This document shows, piece by piece, positions 22,268 to 33,389 of a DNA stretch of 64,000 bases (positions within the stretch are counted from its first letter, which is position 1; every line of letters starts with the position of its first letter). Source of the DNA: Blumeriella jaapii (lineage: Eukaryota; Ascomycota; Leotiomycetes; Helotiales; Drepanopezizaceae); assembly GCA_009599575.1 (NCBI GenBank), contig VWND01000005.1:1054001-1118000 (forward strand). The letters are read 5' to 3'. The notes beneath the pieces are model-generated. The model searched no databases. It had not been told where the DNA came from and saw only the letters and a program-made list of their open reading frames with translations. A program made the position numbers and the translations under genes.

Positions 22268-22437
22268 TGTGACGAACCTCATATATTTCCCTTAAGATAC
22301 AGACAGAGAGCTGAAAGGAAGGAAGCTCGGGGCGAACTATATACACTGTAGAACCCCCTGCCCCTGGCGCTACGCCAGAACTGTAACGGAAGACTGAAGA
22401 GCCGAAAGCCGAACAGCCGAATGGCCGGGCCGTTACA
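22268..22437 (-). repeat. 5' LTR of gag2
   Basis: It is 170 bp and identical by eye to the left copy; TSD AAATA follows. Confidence 0.93.
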
Positions 22438-22442
22438 AAATA

Positions 22443-23300
22443 CAAATCATTTGGTTAAATTTCTGGATTAAAAATCGAAGTTATATATTCCGGCTGAAAT
22501 AAACGAATAGAATAAAAATCATTTCGCTGCTGCATTTAAGATATAGCAGAACTGGAATTCCGGTGATTTTCAAATAAAATTTGTAATATTTGCGAATTGC
22601 AAGCCTGGCCCAAAAAAACATATTATTGAAAAAAAAAAACTGCTTTTGATATGTAGGAGTTTTTATAATAATAATATAAAAGCTTTGGAACAGTTCTGGA
22701 ATATAAGGCAATTCAGAACTACGTTATTATTAATTACGACGATTATTTTTTATTCGAAAAATTTATTCAAGCTTTCCGATTTTTTTGTTACGAAGCTAAA
22801 AGCTTTAAATATCGCCCTATTTGTATAATAAAACTTAATTATATTTATTACCGCATATTTAGAAAAATACGTTATATAGGCCGAACGCTAACGATTTTTA
22901 TTTCGAATTTCCAAATTGAAATCTGAAATCACTTTTAAAAATCTAATTAAAGATATTATAAATAAAATTCGTATAAGCGAATTTATTAAAATTGATAGCG
23001 GTCAAGCTTTGTATAATAACAAATTTAAGTCTGCTATTAATAAAAGTAAAAGCGGAGGAAATAATTAAAATAACAACGCTAACGTTAATAAAAGAAATAA
23101 TAATAACAAAGCAAAAAAAAAGACAATTCCAAGCTATTTTACGCTATTGCATGCAGATATTGCAAGCAAAAAAAACCTTGGCACAAGCATAACGATTATT
23201 TTAAAATTAACAAAGAAAAGCGAAAAGCTTAAAAAAAAGCGTATAGAAAAAAAGTATACTGCTTTTAAAAAAAAACGTTAAAAAAAAATTCTTTTAACGA
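22443..23300 (+). pseudogene. gag: E gag, 3' part with zinc knuckle (relic)
   Basis: This continues E after gag2. The frame around 22646-22828 is open but weakly conserved. The zinc knuckle at 23152-23199 reads CRYCKQKKPWHKHNDYF. It is a CCHC-type copia knuckle in which the last Cys has become Tyr (TGT to TAT). Confidence 0.68.
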
Positions 23301-23351
23301 CGATAAAAAAAAAAGTGTTCGGTAAACTAGTAATTTTTATTAAATTGCTTT

Positions 23352-23860
23352 TTGATAACGTTATTGCTTCTGAGAACAATTTTTTTTATATCTAAAAAGA
23401 AAAATCGCTGGCTTTATAATACAAAAGCTATAAATTATATATGCAACGATCTTTCTAAGTTTACTCTTTATAAGCCCAAAAACGATTTACCTCTTATAGC
23501 TATTGCAAATAGGCTAATTAAATCCCTAAGTCTAGGCATTTGCATTATTCGTACACTTAAAATAAATGGTTTTATACGAATGCTAGAATTGTATAATACG
23601 GTTTATATGCCTTTTTGCTTTGTTTCGCTTTTTTTAGGCTTTAAGCTTAATAAGCTTGAAAGCTATCTGAAATCGAATATTTTTTACACAATCAATAATA
23701 ATAAGATTTGCGCTGTTAATAAAAAATAGTTTATTATAAAAGAGCTTTTAATTAATTTAATTTACGCCGCAATACACGCTTTATCTGCTGCTATCGAAAA
23801 AGCTTTAATTAATATCGAATTTTAATACAAACGTTTTTGTCACTTTGGGTTATAAGCAAT
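23352..23860 (+). pseudogene. E protease and GAG-pre-integrase region (relic)
   Basis: The open stretch at 23352-23729 reads NRWLYNTKAINYICNDLSKF. This is the copia protease start W-x-x-D-S-G-A-S-x-H-x-x-x-D, with D-S-G changed to N-T-K. Then come TLELYNTVYMPFC and the G-x-K-L-x-x-L-x-x-Y segment, reading LGFKLNKLESYL, before ICAVN. The pattern fits the protease through to the pre-integrase region of copia elements. Confidence 0.85.
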
Positions 23861-23879
23861 TCGAAATATTTAAAATAAT

Positions 23880-24560
23880 GTTATTAGTATAAAATTCAAA
23901 AAAAAAAAACTAAAACAGGCAAAACACGTGTATATTAATTTTGCGAACTTGGACGATTTATTTAAAAAAACGAATAAGCGTTCGGCTCGCTTCAGATCTA
24001 TTAAAGCTTTCGATGAATTGCACGTTAATATAATATATTTTATTTTAAACGGTATTTACGGCCACAAATATACCTCGATTTTTACCTGCCCTGCATTTAT
24101 AGCTCGTTGAGATTATATATATTTTAAAAAAAATGAAGCTTTTCAGGCTAATAAAAAGATGATCCGCTTTGCTAAAACCCAATACAACCGTACAATTAAA
24201 AAGTGGCGTTGTAATAAAAGCAAAAAATACAGCTTTACGCAAATGCGAAAGCTAGCTAAATATTTTGAAATGGTTTTAAAAGAATTTACTTTTTTATATT
24301 CCAAAGCAAAACGGTCGATCAAAACGTTCGATTCGCATTCTGGTAAAAAAGCTCCGAACTATTACAATTGATCAGGAAATTCCGGAGTTTTTATGGCCAA
24401 AAACTTTACTGGCTGTAATTTATATTATTAATTTTACCGTTAATATTTAATTAAATAGTAAAACCTTTTATTAAGCCTTTTGAAATAACGTTCAGCCAGA
24501 AGTGGAATATAAGCCTTCGGCTAAACACTTTCGAATTTTAGGCTGTAAAATTTACGTTTT
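23880..24560 (+). pseudogene. E integrase (relic)
   Basis: The piece 23928-24110 reads FDELHVNIIYFILNGIYGH and YTSIFTC. This is the first core block, with the catalytic D of the H-x-D motif changed to Asn. The piece 24159-24371 reads RFAKTQYNRTIKKWRCNKSK. The second block has the catalytic D-N-G altered to C-N-K. Near 24371 the W-x-E segment is seen as FMAKNF. It would integrate cDNA but is inactive. Confidence 0.85.
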
Positions 24561-25180
24561 TATCGAATTTGAACGACGCGTTTAAAATCGCAAGCTTATT
24601 TTTAAAGCCGAAATAGAAATTTTTATTAGATTTGAAAAAAAAATAATATTTGGAAAACTTACGTTTTTGCTAAGGCTGGAAACAAAATTATTAAATCCTT
24701 TTATATAAGATTTGATAAAAATGGTTTTATTACCGATTTTACTTTTTAGCTCGAATCTGATTAGCCTGATATACCTTTAGCTAAAAGTGATTTAAGTGAA
24801 AATCTTATACTGAACGATTATAATAATAATTAAGTTATTAGCAATAAACTAAAAAAAGAAAATAATGATAACGAACTTTTTGAATTATATAAAAAAGATT
24901 AGCAAAACGATAACAATTTAGATAATGCAATTGTCGTATCTGAAATAAGCGAAATCGCTATATTATTATTAGCTTTTATTATTATAAAAACTAAAGCTAA
25001 AAAAAGTTTGGCCTATTGTTTTTTTATTTAAACGAATTAATATACGCTCCGATAAATTATTCAAAAACGTCGTATTTAATTTTAATACGTTTTTATACAA
25101 TTACGCTTTCGCCGTTGGCTTTGATAAATCTTTTTTTACAAACGACTTTTATATATTTAAAAAGGCTTTTGCTAAAACTA
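24561..25180 (+). pseudogene. E integrase C-terminus and linker to RT (relic)
   Basis: Near 24530-24570 the frame reads FRILGCKIYVFIEF, the copia segment after the integrase core (L-R-x-F-G-C-x-x-Y). From about 24770 to 25000 it is an Asn/Asp/Glu-rich linker, usual between integrase and RT. No motif is certain in 25016-25207. Confidence 0.6.
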
Positions 25181-25199
25181 ATGAAAATCAATAGCGCTT

Positions 25200-25536
25200 T
25201 GCAATAATCAAAAAGTACAAATTATTTTTATATAAAAAAACCTGGACTATTATAAAAAAAGCAAACGTTCCCAAAAGTTATCGTATTTTAGATTTTAAAT
25301 TACTGTTTAAATTTAAAAAAAATAAAAACGGTAAGATTAATAAATATAAGGCTCGGTTCGTTGTTTAAGAATTCTCTTAAGAATACGGTCGAAATTATAA
25401 TCAAACTTACGTTAATGTTTGCAAATCGGCTGTTTGGAAAATCGCTATTAGTATTGCTATTATAATAAATTACGAATTTGAATAATACGATATAGAAATT
25501 GCATTTTTAAATAGTAATGCAAACAACGATATTTAC
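25200..25536 (+). pseudogene. E reverse transcriptase, 5' part (relic, cut by D1)
   Basis: It reads KTWTIIKKANVPKSYRILDF, then NKYKARFVV, EYGRNYNQTY and YDIEIAFLNSNANNDIY. These match copia RT blocks (W-x-L-V, K-A-R-L-V-A-x-G, D-V-x-x-A-F-L-x-G). The catalytic Asp of the last block is kept as D-I-E-I-A-F-L. The sequence breaks after D-I-Y at 25536 and resumes in frame at 45065 after removing D1 and one copy of TTAC. Confidence 0.9.
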
Positions 25537-25800
25537 TGTAAAAGTAGGTAGGAAAACCAGACTGATACGGCCACATATCGGTGGGTAAAATAGTCTAGGG
25601 AATCCCTAAAAAAAACTGAAGAAAGGAAAAAAATAAATAAAGATATGAATTAGACTGCGTGCCTATGATATTATTTAAAAAAATGCTTTGCTTTTATACC
25701 TGTTGAAAGTAATTAATAGCAAAGGGTTTCGAAGAAATTTATGCCTCGATTATAACTAAAACTACCAGCTTCCATTAATATAAAGTATTATCGTTTTACA
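25537..25800 (-). repeat. 3' LTR of D1
   Basis: It is 264 bp and ends CGTTTTACA, the least RIPped end in this LTR family. It is followed by AAAACAGGA on the minus strand as a weak purine tract (25801-25809). Confidence 0.92.
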
Positions 25801-25899
25801 TCCTGTTTTAAATAATATACGTAATCGTTTTTGACTGCGACCAAAGAAAAATATAATTCTAGTAAATACAATTTAATTTATTTTATATAATTTAAAAAT

Positions 25900-28800
25900 T
25901 AATTATTTAAAAACCGAACTTTTTAGCTTTATATTTCTTCGGTTTTTTAATCCGTTTTTAGCTTTTTTGCTATTAGCTTCTGCGGAAGAATAACGTTTCG
26001 CTTATCGTTCGAATTATTTTGTTTATTTTGCTTTTTTAAAAAATAGCTCGATAAAATATTAATCGAAGTATCGTTTAGATTTACAAACGTTCTGATAGCT
26101 TTTTCGTCGATAATATTATTAAATATCGCCGCGACGAATATTTTTTACGACTTTTTTGCGTAAATAACAGATTCCAGCTTTTAAACGTGGTTTTACGCTT
26201 TGCAAAAGGCGCTAAAAAGTTTTATATTGAAATCGTAAAAATAATCGATTAATTCGTCGTAATTAAAACCGATTAACGCTTTTGTTTCGCGTAAAACTGA
26301 TAGGTCGGATTACGGTTATTTACCGACGAATGCTTTTAAAAAGGCTCCGAAGCCTGTAAAAAAAACTATTTTACGAAATAATTCGAAAATAATCGTTTAT
26401 AATCGAAACCACCGAAAGTATTATAATTACTTTCGCCGTAATACAAATAATATCAAATTGCTTATCGGATTATCGTTTTCGAAATAGTTTTTGTATTTCT
26501 GCGTCGTATAATTATTTAAATAAATCAATATTACGCCGTCGGTTTTTTGAATTCTGAATTTAACGAAAACCTTTTGCTTAATCGAAAAGCTGATAAAAGT
26601 TATTTTATTTTTTATTCCGTAGCTTTCGGTTTCGTAATCCGATAAAATAGCCGAAGCCATTGCTTTAAACGTGCTAAAATACGAAAAAGCTGGGCTTTTT
26701 TAAATAGTTTTAATCAGCTTGGCGTTATAGTATAATTGCAAATAAGCTTCGATTATTTCCGAGTTATATGCGAATGCAGGCAGAATATAATAATCGAAAA
26801 TAGCGTCGATAAGATTTTCGATTTTTTTTTTTTTTTAAAAATCGGCGATATCGAATTTTATAACCGTAATACGATCGAAACCAGCGAAATTTAAAGCGAT
26901 CGAAACGTTAAAGTATATTACGAAGCGGCAGTTTCCGGAATTTCGAATAATCAGAACAGCGAAGTAAAAGCCGGGGTGCATTTTAAAAGCTTATTAAATA
27001 AAATTATAAAGCATATTAGCGAAAAAAGCTGTAAGCGCTTTTTGGGTTTTAACCAGTCGGAAATAATATTTATATATAATTATTTTTTTTTTTATAAAAT
27101 GCAGCAATAGCTTGTTTTTTCCGTTGTAAAACCTTACGTAATTAACGAATTCGCAGCTTAATTCAAATAGATTTTAAAGTATATTTTCGGTCGCAAAGCC
27201 AGAAAAGTCGGCTTTTGAAAATACTCGTTATTTTTATTTTTCTACGTTTTAATCGAGCTTTATAATCGCGTTAAATACTTTGGGATCTGTTTTGAAATTT
27301 GCGTATTTCAAATAAGCTTTAATACGTATTTAAATAATTTTCGCAATTTTTCGTCGAAATATAAATTAATTATTAAAATTAATTTCGAACACGTCGTAAT
27401 CCGAATTTTTAATAATAGCGAATCGATTAGCGAAACCGATAATATCGATTTTTTTTGTAATTAAATCGCAATACGCCGCGTAACAACGCACGTGAAAATA
27501 GCAGAATTTGCCGTTTTTTTTAGCGTTAATATTATTTGTAAAAACGAAATTAAGAAATCGGAGTTTTTTAGCGAAGGAAAGCTCGAGTAAAAACGGGTCA
27601 CCGTTTTTAAAAGTCTTTTTTATTTGTTCCGGCGTATTATATTTGCAATTTTTCGAAAAAAGCTTGATTTAGTTTTCGTTCGAAGCAAAAGGAAAAAAAC
27701 TAACGAATTTATTTAGTTTTTATATAAAAATATCGAAATAAAACTTCTGAATCGTTTCGTCGTCGAAAGCGAAAGTTTTGAATAAAATAATCTGATTTTG
27801 CGCTTTTTATATAATTTTTTCCGCGATAATTTCGATGTTTTTTTTCAAGCTTTTTCGGTCGAATCGTATAATAGTCGAGATTTTAAATACTTTTATTAAA
27901 ATCTGGAGTATTAAAAGTACGACGTTTTTAAACGTAGCAAGCGTTTTTAGTATTTGCGTATTTAATTTCGAAAGGTCAGATTTAAAATCGTTTAAGCTTT
28001 TTTTTTTCGGAATATTAAAATCTTTTAAATTTGATTTTATAATATCGTCGCGTTTTTTGTTAATTAGCTTAAAGCTTATAGCTCGGCGTCGATTTCCGGC
28101 TGTTTTTACTCGCGGTGTTTTTTTTGCTAACGACGTAAATAATTTTCTTTTCCGAATAAAAAGAATTTCGGAAATATCGGCGCGTTTTTTTACGTTTTTT
28201 GTTTTTATTTTTTTCGGAATCGTTTTCGCAAATATAATAAGTTTTTTATATTCGAATAAACGGTTATTTGCTATTACGTTTTTAATTTCGTCCTCGGATT
28301 CGTTTTCGATAATTAAAAGTAAAAATCGCCGAATTATTTTAGTTGTTTTAAGAATATTAATTATTACCGCGTATATTTTTTCGAATTAAACGAAAATAAT
28401 ATTAGTTTTTTCGTTTTTTTCGTTTTCGTAAATTTAAAATATCGAAATAGCGTCGTTTTTTTCGTTCGGTATAAAAATGCCGTATTTAGCGACGCTTAAT
28501 TTTTTATTTTAAAAAAAAATCAGATTTAGGATTTCGCAGCCGATTAAAATTTTTTTTGGCGATTGCATAGCGTCGTCGACCAGTTTACAAACAGTTATAA
28601 AAAGGCTTGTAAATCTGCGGGCTTTTAAGTTATTAGCTTTTAAGGCTTGCGTTTTAAAAATATAAGCGTTTAATATTTAAACTTTTTTTTTTGTAAAAGT
28701 AATAGTTTCGAAAAAGCGAGCGAAATGCCGAAATAAAATAACACCGGTGATTTTGTTAAAAACGTATTTTTAAATATTTTTTTTTCGTTGATTTAATAAA

Positions 28801-29170
28801 AAACGCAATATTCGGTTTGTTATCTTTTTTTTATTATTTCGAGTTTTTTTTGCTTTCGCGAAAGTTTTTAAAGCGTTGTCGTAATTTAGCAGAAACTTAT
28901 CGTAATCAAAGCTTTTGCAAACGAATTTAGCTTTAACAAAGCTTTTATAATCGAATAAAAATTCGTTAACGTTTTTAATTATTATATCGAATTGTTTTAT
29001 AAATGTTTTTACGAAAGCTGCTTATTAATTTAAAATAGCGGCATTATATATTTATTTAAATTCGAAAAAATTGCGTATAATAATTTCGTTTTAAAATAAA
29101 TTAAAAATAAATTTGCTAGGTTTAGCAACGCTTTGTTTAAAAAACGATATAATATCGATAAGTTTATTAA
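25900..29170 (-). pseudogene. D1 extra coding region (unknown function, about 1,000 codons)
   Basis: It reads on the minus strand. Near 29100 it starts with INKLIDIISFFKQSVAKPSK. Further on come VNEFLFDYKSFVKAKF, a charged middle (IRKRKLFTSLAKKTPRVKTA near 28150), KNGKFCYFHVRCYAAYCDL (about 27500) and ILSDYETESYGIKN (26640), FSIKQKVFVKF (26575), then ENDNPISNLILFVLRRK (26440). The order and text are conserved in D2, so this belongs to the D family. I do not recognise it. No signal peptide or membrane segment is evident. It could be a captured gene or an unusual accessory protein. Frames are broken by RIP stops. Confidence 0.6.
28108..28140. repeat. 33-bp hairpin repeat, copy 3 (in D1 extra region)
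   Basis: ACTCGCG...CGTAAAT, 33 bp, at the same site as 19164-19196 in D2. Confidence 0.75.
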
Positions 29171-29179
29171 TTAAAAAAA

Positions 29180-29690
29180 TGTATTATATTTATTAAAAAG
29201 TAATTGGAAAAAAGTACGGGAATTGTAAAGTATTTGTATTTAAAAGCCACGGGAATCCGCATATTATTTTTCTAATAAATTATAATTATTTAAGTAAGCA
29301 CCCGTTTAAATAACGAAAAAAATAAATAATACAAAAAATAGCAAATAATAAAATATATAAAAAATAGTTTTCGTAAAATATACGAATAATATAAATATAT
29401 TAAATATGCGGCTTAAACATATACAAAGCTTTTGTTTTAGTAAACAAAAAGTACAGTCAAACAAAAAAAAATATAATAAATGTTTTAAATAATATAAAAA
29501 AAGATTTCAAAAATAAATAATATATATGAAATAAAACGATTAAATTATATATAAGCAAAGTAAAATAAAAATAATAAAATAGTATATAATAAAAAGGAAA
29601 ACAATAAATAATAAAAAATAATAAAATAATTAGTAAACAATTTTGTATATATTTTTTTCCTTTTCGATTATAAATGGAATTACGATTTAA
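29180..29690. other. D1 AT-rich spacer between pol and the extra coding region
   Basis: It is very AT-rich and has no coding pattern. It is shared with D2 (about 49530-50030), including CAAAGCTTTTGTTTTAGTAA. It could hold a promoter or splice signals for the extra region, but nothing in the sequence proves that. Confidence 0.5.
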
Positions 29691-31175
29691 ATTATGCTTT
29701 TAGCAGCGGAATTATCGTTCGGTTGTTTTTAGATTTTTTCAAAAGGTTTTTCTTTTTCAGGCGTATAATCGCTTTGGTCGGAATCGTCGTCGAATTCGCT
29801 GGAATCGGAATCGCTTTTTAATTTAAGATTCAAAGGGTAGATTTGCTGGTTTTTTATAAAATCGCTTTAACCGATTGGCGGCGAACGTTTTTTTCAGTTT
29901 TATTTTATCAAATTCCGTAAGTTTATAATAATTTTTATTTAATTCGGCCTCGCATACTTCGTAAAATCCGAGCCATTTATAATTAAGCTTAGTATCGGCC
30001 GATTTATTAATAGCGCGCTGAACGTTGTAAATTAAAATCAGATTTTCTTTTTTGATTAGCGTTTTTTTTAAAATTTTAATTTTATTTCAAACTTTTTTAG
30101 CTGCTTTTTTATATTTTTTTTTTTTTAAATTATTTTTTTTATATTTATATCGCGATAATTTAGCTGTTTAAATTTTATTATTAATAAATTTGCTTTCGTT
30201 TTTATTTTAACCACGTTATAAAATTTTTATACAAATCATTTTATTTCCAAAGGCAATCGAGCGTTTTTGCCGTATTAAATAAAAAATAAAATTATTTTAA
30301 TAAAAGCGTATATATATATGCGTATAATAAAAAGTATTTCCGAAAATTTCCGCGATCAACGCTTATAGTTCTTTCGAATAGCTTTTAAAAAACCGTCGAA
30401 AATATTTTTATAGCTTCGTTCTACGGATCCGTTGTTTTTCGAATTATAAGCTGAAATTTGAATGCGTTAAATGCTGTATTTTTTTATAAAAGTTTCGATA
30501 ACGCTTTTGTTTTCGGATTTATTATCGACGTTTAATTTGCTAAATAAATCGTATCGATATATAATATTTTTTTAAAAAAAGGTCGTTATAGCTTCGAAAA
30601 TAGCGTTTCGGAAAAGTCGCTTTTTAAGTTATTTAAAAAAATCGTCGATAGCGAATATAAAATACGTATATCCGCGGTCGGTGATCGGTACGCGTATAAC
30701 GTCGAAGTTGATTTTTTCTTAAATTTTAAAAAATTATATCGGATATAATAAGTTTTTTTTTCGGCTAAGCTTTCGTTTTTAGCAAAAAATACAGCTTTTA
30801 ACGAAGGCTTTGCAGTTTTCGAAACATTTTTTTTATTAAAAATCGTTTTTAATTCGGTAATAAATAGCTTTTGCTTTTTTATAAAACACTTTTTCGTAAG
30901 CTTTTTTTATAATTTGAAATTTGTTAGTTTTATTATTTATTATTAAGCGTTTTTGATATATATTGTTTTTTATTTTATATAGCTTTTTGTCGGCCAAAAT
31001 ATAGTCGAAAGCTTAATTTTTAAATAATTTAAATTAATAGTTTAATACGCTAAATGGTTTAAATAAAATAATTAAATAATATACGATTAAATAAAAGTTT
31101 TCGGTTTCGTAATTATCGATCAAAAATTTATTTTCGTCGTTAATCGGTTTATTCCGATCGTTTTCGATTAAATTT

Positions 31176-31208
31176 ATTCGCGGTGCTAATCGAAATAATA
31201 ACGCGAAT
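31176..31208. repeat. 33-bp hairpin repeat, copy 4 (in D1 integrase N-terminus)
   Basis: ATTCGCGGTGCTA...AACGCGAAT, 33 bp with loop ATCGAAAT. Read on the coding strand it adds 11 in-frame codons (residues ALLFRLAPRI). The second copy is 63 bp away at 31239. The D3 counterparts are at 63083 and 63146. Confidence 0.85.
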
Positions 31209-31238
31209 GCTTTTTCGGCTCGAAAATTAATGTTTTTT

Positions 31239-31271
31239 ACTCGCGATGCCAATCGAAATAGCAACGCGAAT
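31239..31271. repeat. 33-bp hairpin repeat, copy 5 (in D1 integrase N-terminus)
   Basis: ACTCGCGATGCCA...AACGCGAAT, 33 bp, the same orientation as copy 4. It is also in frame (ALLFRLASRV). Confidence 0.85.
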
Positions 31272-31516
31272 AATTTCGGCTTTATAAAACCCAAAGCGCA
31301 AATAGCAAAGCAGCCGATTTCGTTAGCGATTTATTCGTCGATATTTTATTCGTTTTATTTAGCGAAATCAAACGGATAAAAACGTTTTCGTTTAAAAAAG
31401 CCGTTTGCCGCTATATTAATTATTTTTTTAATATGTTTGATTTCGAAATTTATAAATCGCATTTAAGCTATTTAATTAATAACGAATGCTTTTGGCAAGT
31501 TATTGGTTTTTTTATT

Positions 31517-31818
31517 TGTCGTGTATAGCTGAATAGTCGGTAGGAACCCTTACCGGAGGATGGAACGGATGAATTGTATGCAGTAAGATGTTACTTGTAT
31601 TGTTCTAAATCTGACTGGCGAACTCTCCGCAGAAAACGGAAGGTTCGGGCTCGCTTAGTCAGTCGCTCGGAAAAACTAGTTTCCGAAAAGGCTCGTTATC
31701 ACGTGACTACGAGCCTTTCCGAGCTTCAGAAACATCTAACTACTGAAAGCGTACAAAAAAAATAAATCTGAAACAAAAAAAATAAAAGAAAATAAAAAAA
31801 TATAAATATAGCGCAACA
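31517..31818 (-). repeat. 3' LTR of G
   Basis: It pairs with 39439-39740 at equal length (302 bp). The block GGCTCGTTATCACGTGACTA is shared. The two copies carry RIP changes at different positions. Confidence 0.94.
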
Positions 31819-32078
31819 CATCTTCTAGCTGATTGCCAATTCGGCGATCAGCTATTTTTAAAGCGCGGAAAAGTTCTTTTGTCGTCCGAATGCGGCCGTA
31901 ACGCGATATTACAATATTTATATAGCTTGTTTATATTTTTTATCGTTGCGGAGCGTAAATAAGGCCAATTCAGCTTAAATAAAAGTCTCGTCGCTTTTAA
32001 AAACCTTAATTTTTTTATTTTCTCATCAGTTTTTTAATAAATTCAGGCTTTATTATTTTAATTAGAAACATCGATATA

Positions 32079-33180
32079 AACTTTCCTATATTTAAAAAAA
32101 ATCGTCCGCGTAATTCCACGCGACCAATTGGCCTAGCTTTTCGGATTCCCAATTTTCGGCGCTTGCGTAATCGAAGTTTTGCGAAGTTTATTTTGCGTAA
32201 TCAATCGGCTTTTTCGGCCAATTCGTTTTTTTTTAACCTTTTCGAAAAGGGCGACCCTTTCGATATCTCGTTTTTAGACGGTCTTTTCGAAAATTCATAT
32301 TTGCTTGGCCTCGAAAATGCCGATATAGCGCCTGGAAATAAAAGAAACGCTGCTGGCGGTGAAAAAGCTATTAGCGATAGTTTCGGTCCTGGTAGCATTT
32401 CCGAAAAAAAAAGGCAGAACATTAGCGCCCCTGGAAAAGGAGCGGCCGGAGGTTATTAAAGCGAAGAAACTGGAAGTGAAAATAACGACGATAATCGTCT
32501 TTCAAAACGCGCTCGCATTAAGGCCAAAAAGCCTGCTATTCCTAGGCCTTCCAATCCTATTTTTTATATAATCTGTGTTATTCGTAAAGCAACTGGAAAT
32601 TTAAATTACAACTGTTTGTCGAATTTAGCTAAAGTTCGTTGCTATCGGTGCTACGTAATTAGCACGTCGTGCATTCCGGCCGACGCGAACGTTTTGGCTG
32701 CGTAGTTTTTCGTTTTTAAAATTCGGGTTAATAAAGTTATTAAAACGGTTAGTTTTATCGAAAAACTTTATTGTTTCTGCTAATCGATTCCTAAAATATA
32801 ACGGTTATTTTTTATCCCACGGTCAAAACGGTTTTAAAAATGCAAAAAAGTAAGTTTTTAAATCGATCGTAATTCAAAAGCAAAACTAATAAACACAAAG
32901 CGTATTATTAACGCGAAGCTCGCCGCGGCTCGTGAAATTCCTTAAACTTTTGCTTTTGCTCCTCGAGTAGAAACTTCTACCCCTGCTTTACGTGCTGGCG
33001 GGATAGAGCCTGGCCACGACCCACCAGAAAATATTCCCGTTTTTAAAAATTCAAAAAGAAATCTCGCGGCGATCCTTCTGCCAAACGTCCCTGATTTTTA
33101 GTCTGATAAAACTTCGCAAAAAAAAAAAAAATATTCCGGCCGCATAGCCGGCGGCAACTGTTTCTAAAAAAGCTATCGGA
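32079..33180 (+). pseudogene. Antisense reading frame in copia G with Cys-rich motif (unknown)
   Basis: One plus-strand frame stays protein-like from 32079 to about 33180, interrupted by roughly ten stops, nearly all TAA or TAG as expected from CAA/CAG. The longest open piece is 32163-32459 (EKGDPFDISFLDGLFENSYL, then Gly/Ala/Lys-rich). After one TAA it continues RLSKRARIKAKKPAIPRPSN, then a cysteine cluster near 32570-32680: C-x13-C and C-x2-C-x6-C (RCYRCYVISTSCIP). A later piece reads RVETSTPALRAGGIEPGHD (about 32965). It is opposite to gag-pol. Function unknown; the Cys cluster suggests metal or nucleic-acid binding. Confidence 0.55.
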
Positions 33181-33389
33181 AGATTTATTTTAGATCTGAT
33201 TGTCGCGAAGCGTCGGGCGCGGGTTATTATTTTGGCGGGTTATATTTTTAACCTTTTGCAAAGTTAAGCGGTTTGGTTTTGAGTTTTTGGGTTTGCGAAA
33301 GGTTCGGATTTCTTTTAATTAAAAAATGGTTTTGCTATATTTTAAATTTTAATAAAAATCTGTTTAAATAAATATACGTCTGCAAAATA

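Larger units (their letters stand above)
20341..22437 (-). mobile_element. Gag-only non-autonomous LTR retrotransposon gag2
   Basis: Two 170-bp LTRs (20341-20510, 22268-22437) look identical and are flanked by a perfect TSD AAATA (20336-20340, 22438-22442). The interior has one gag gene and no pol. The family is the same as gag1, but this copy is longer and keeps the zinc knuckle. It has little RIP, in contrast with host element E. It is likely the youngest or one of the two youngest insertions here. Confidence 0.94.
29690..31510 (-). pseudogene. D1 integrase (relic)
   Basis: The N-terminal segment at 31034-31294 contains two hairpin repeats and FLIDNYETENFYLIVYYL. The core includes the VSTTDRGH-type segment (about 30680, aligned with D3), NVDNKSENK-like residues (about 30520) and QISAYNSKNNGSVE (30418-30465), the relic of Y-H-P-Q-x-N-G-x-x-E. 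The C-terminus reads KLNYKWLGFYEVCEAELNK and KKTFAANRLKRFY (about 29880-29990), a GPY/F-like module. It ends near 29690. Copia G interrupts before 31517, splitting it from RNase H. Confidence 0.82.

Noticed and set aside
27835..28389. 184-codon plus-strand open frame, Phe/Ile/Ser-rich
   Set aside because: It lies opposite the D1 extra coding region, whose minus-strand reading is conserved in D2. The plus frame is a shadow.
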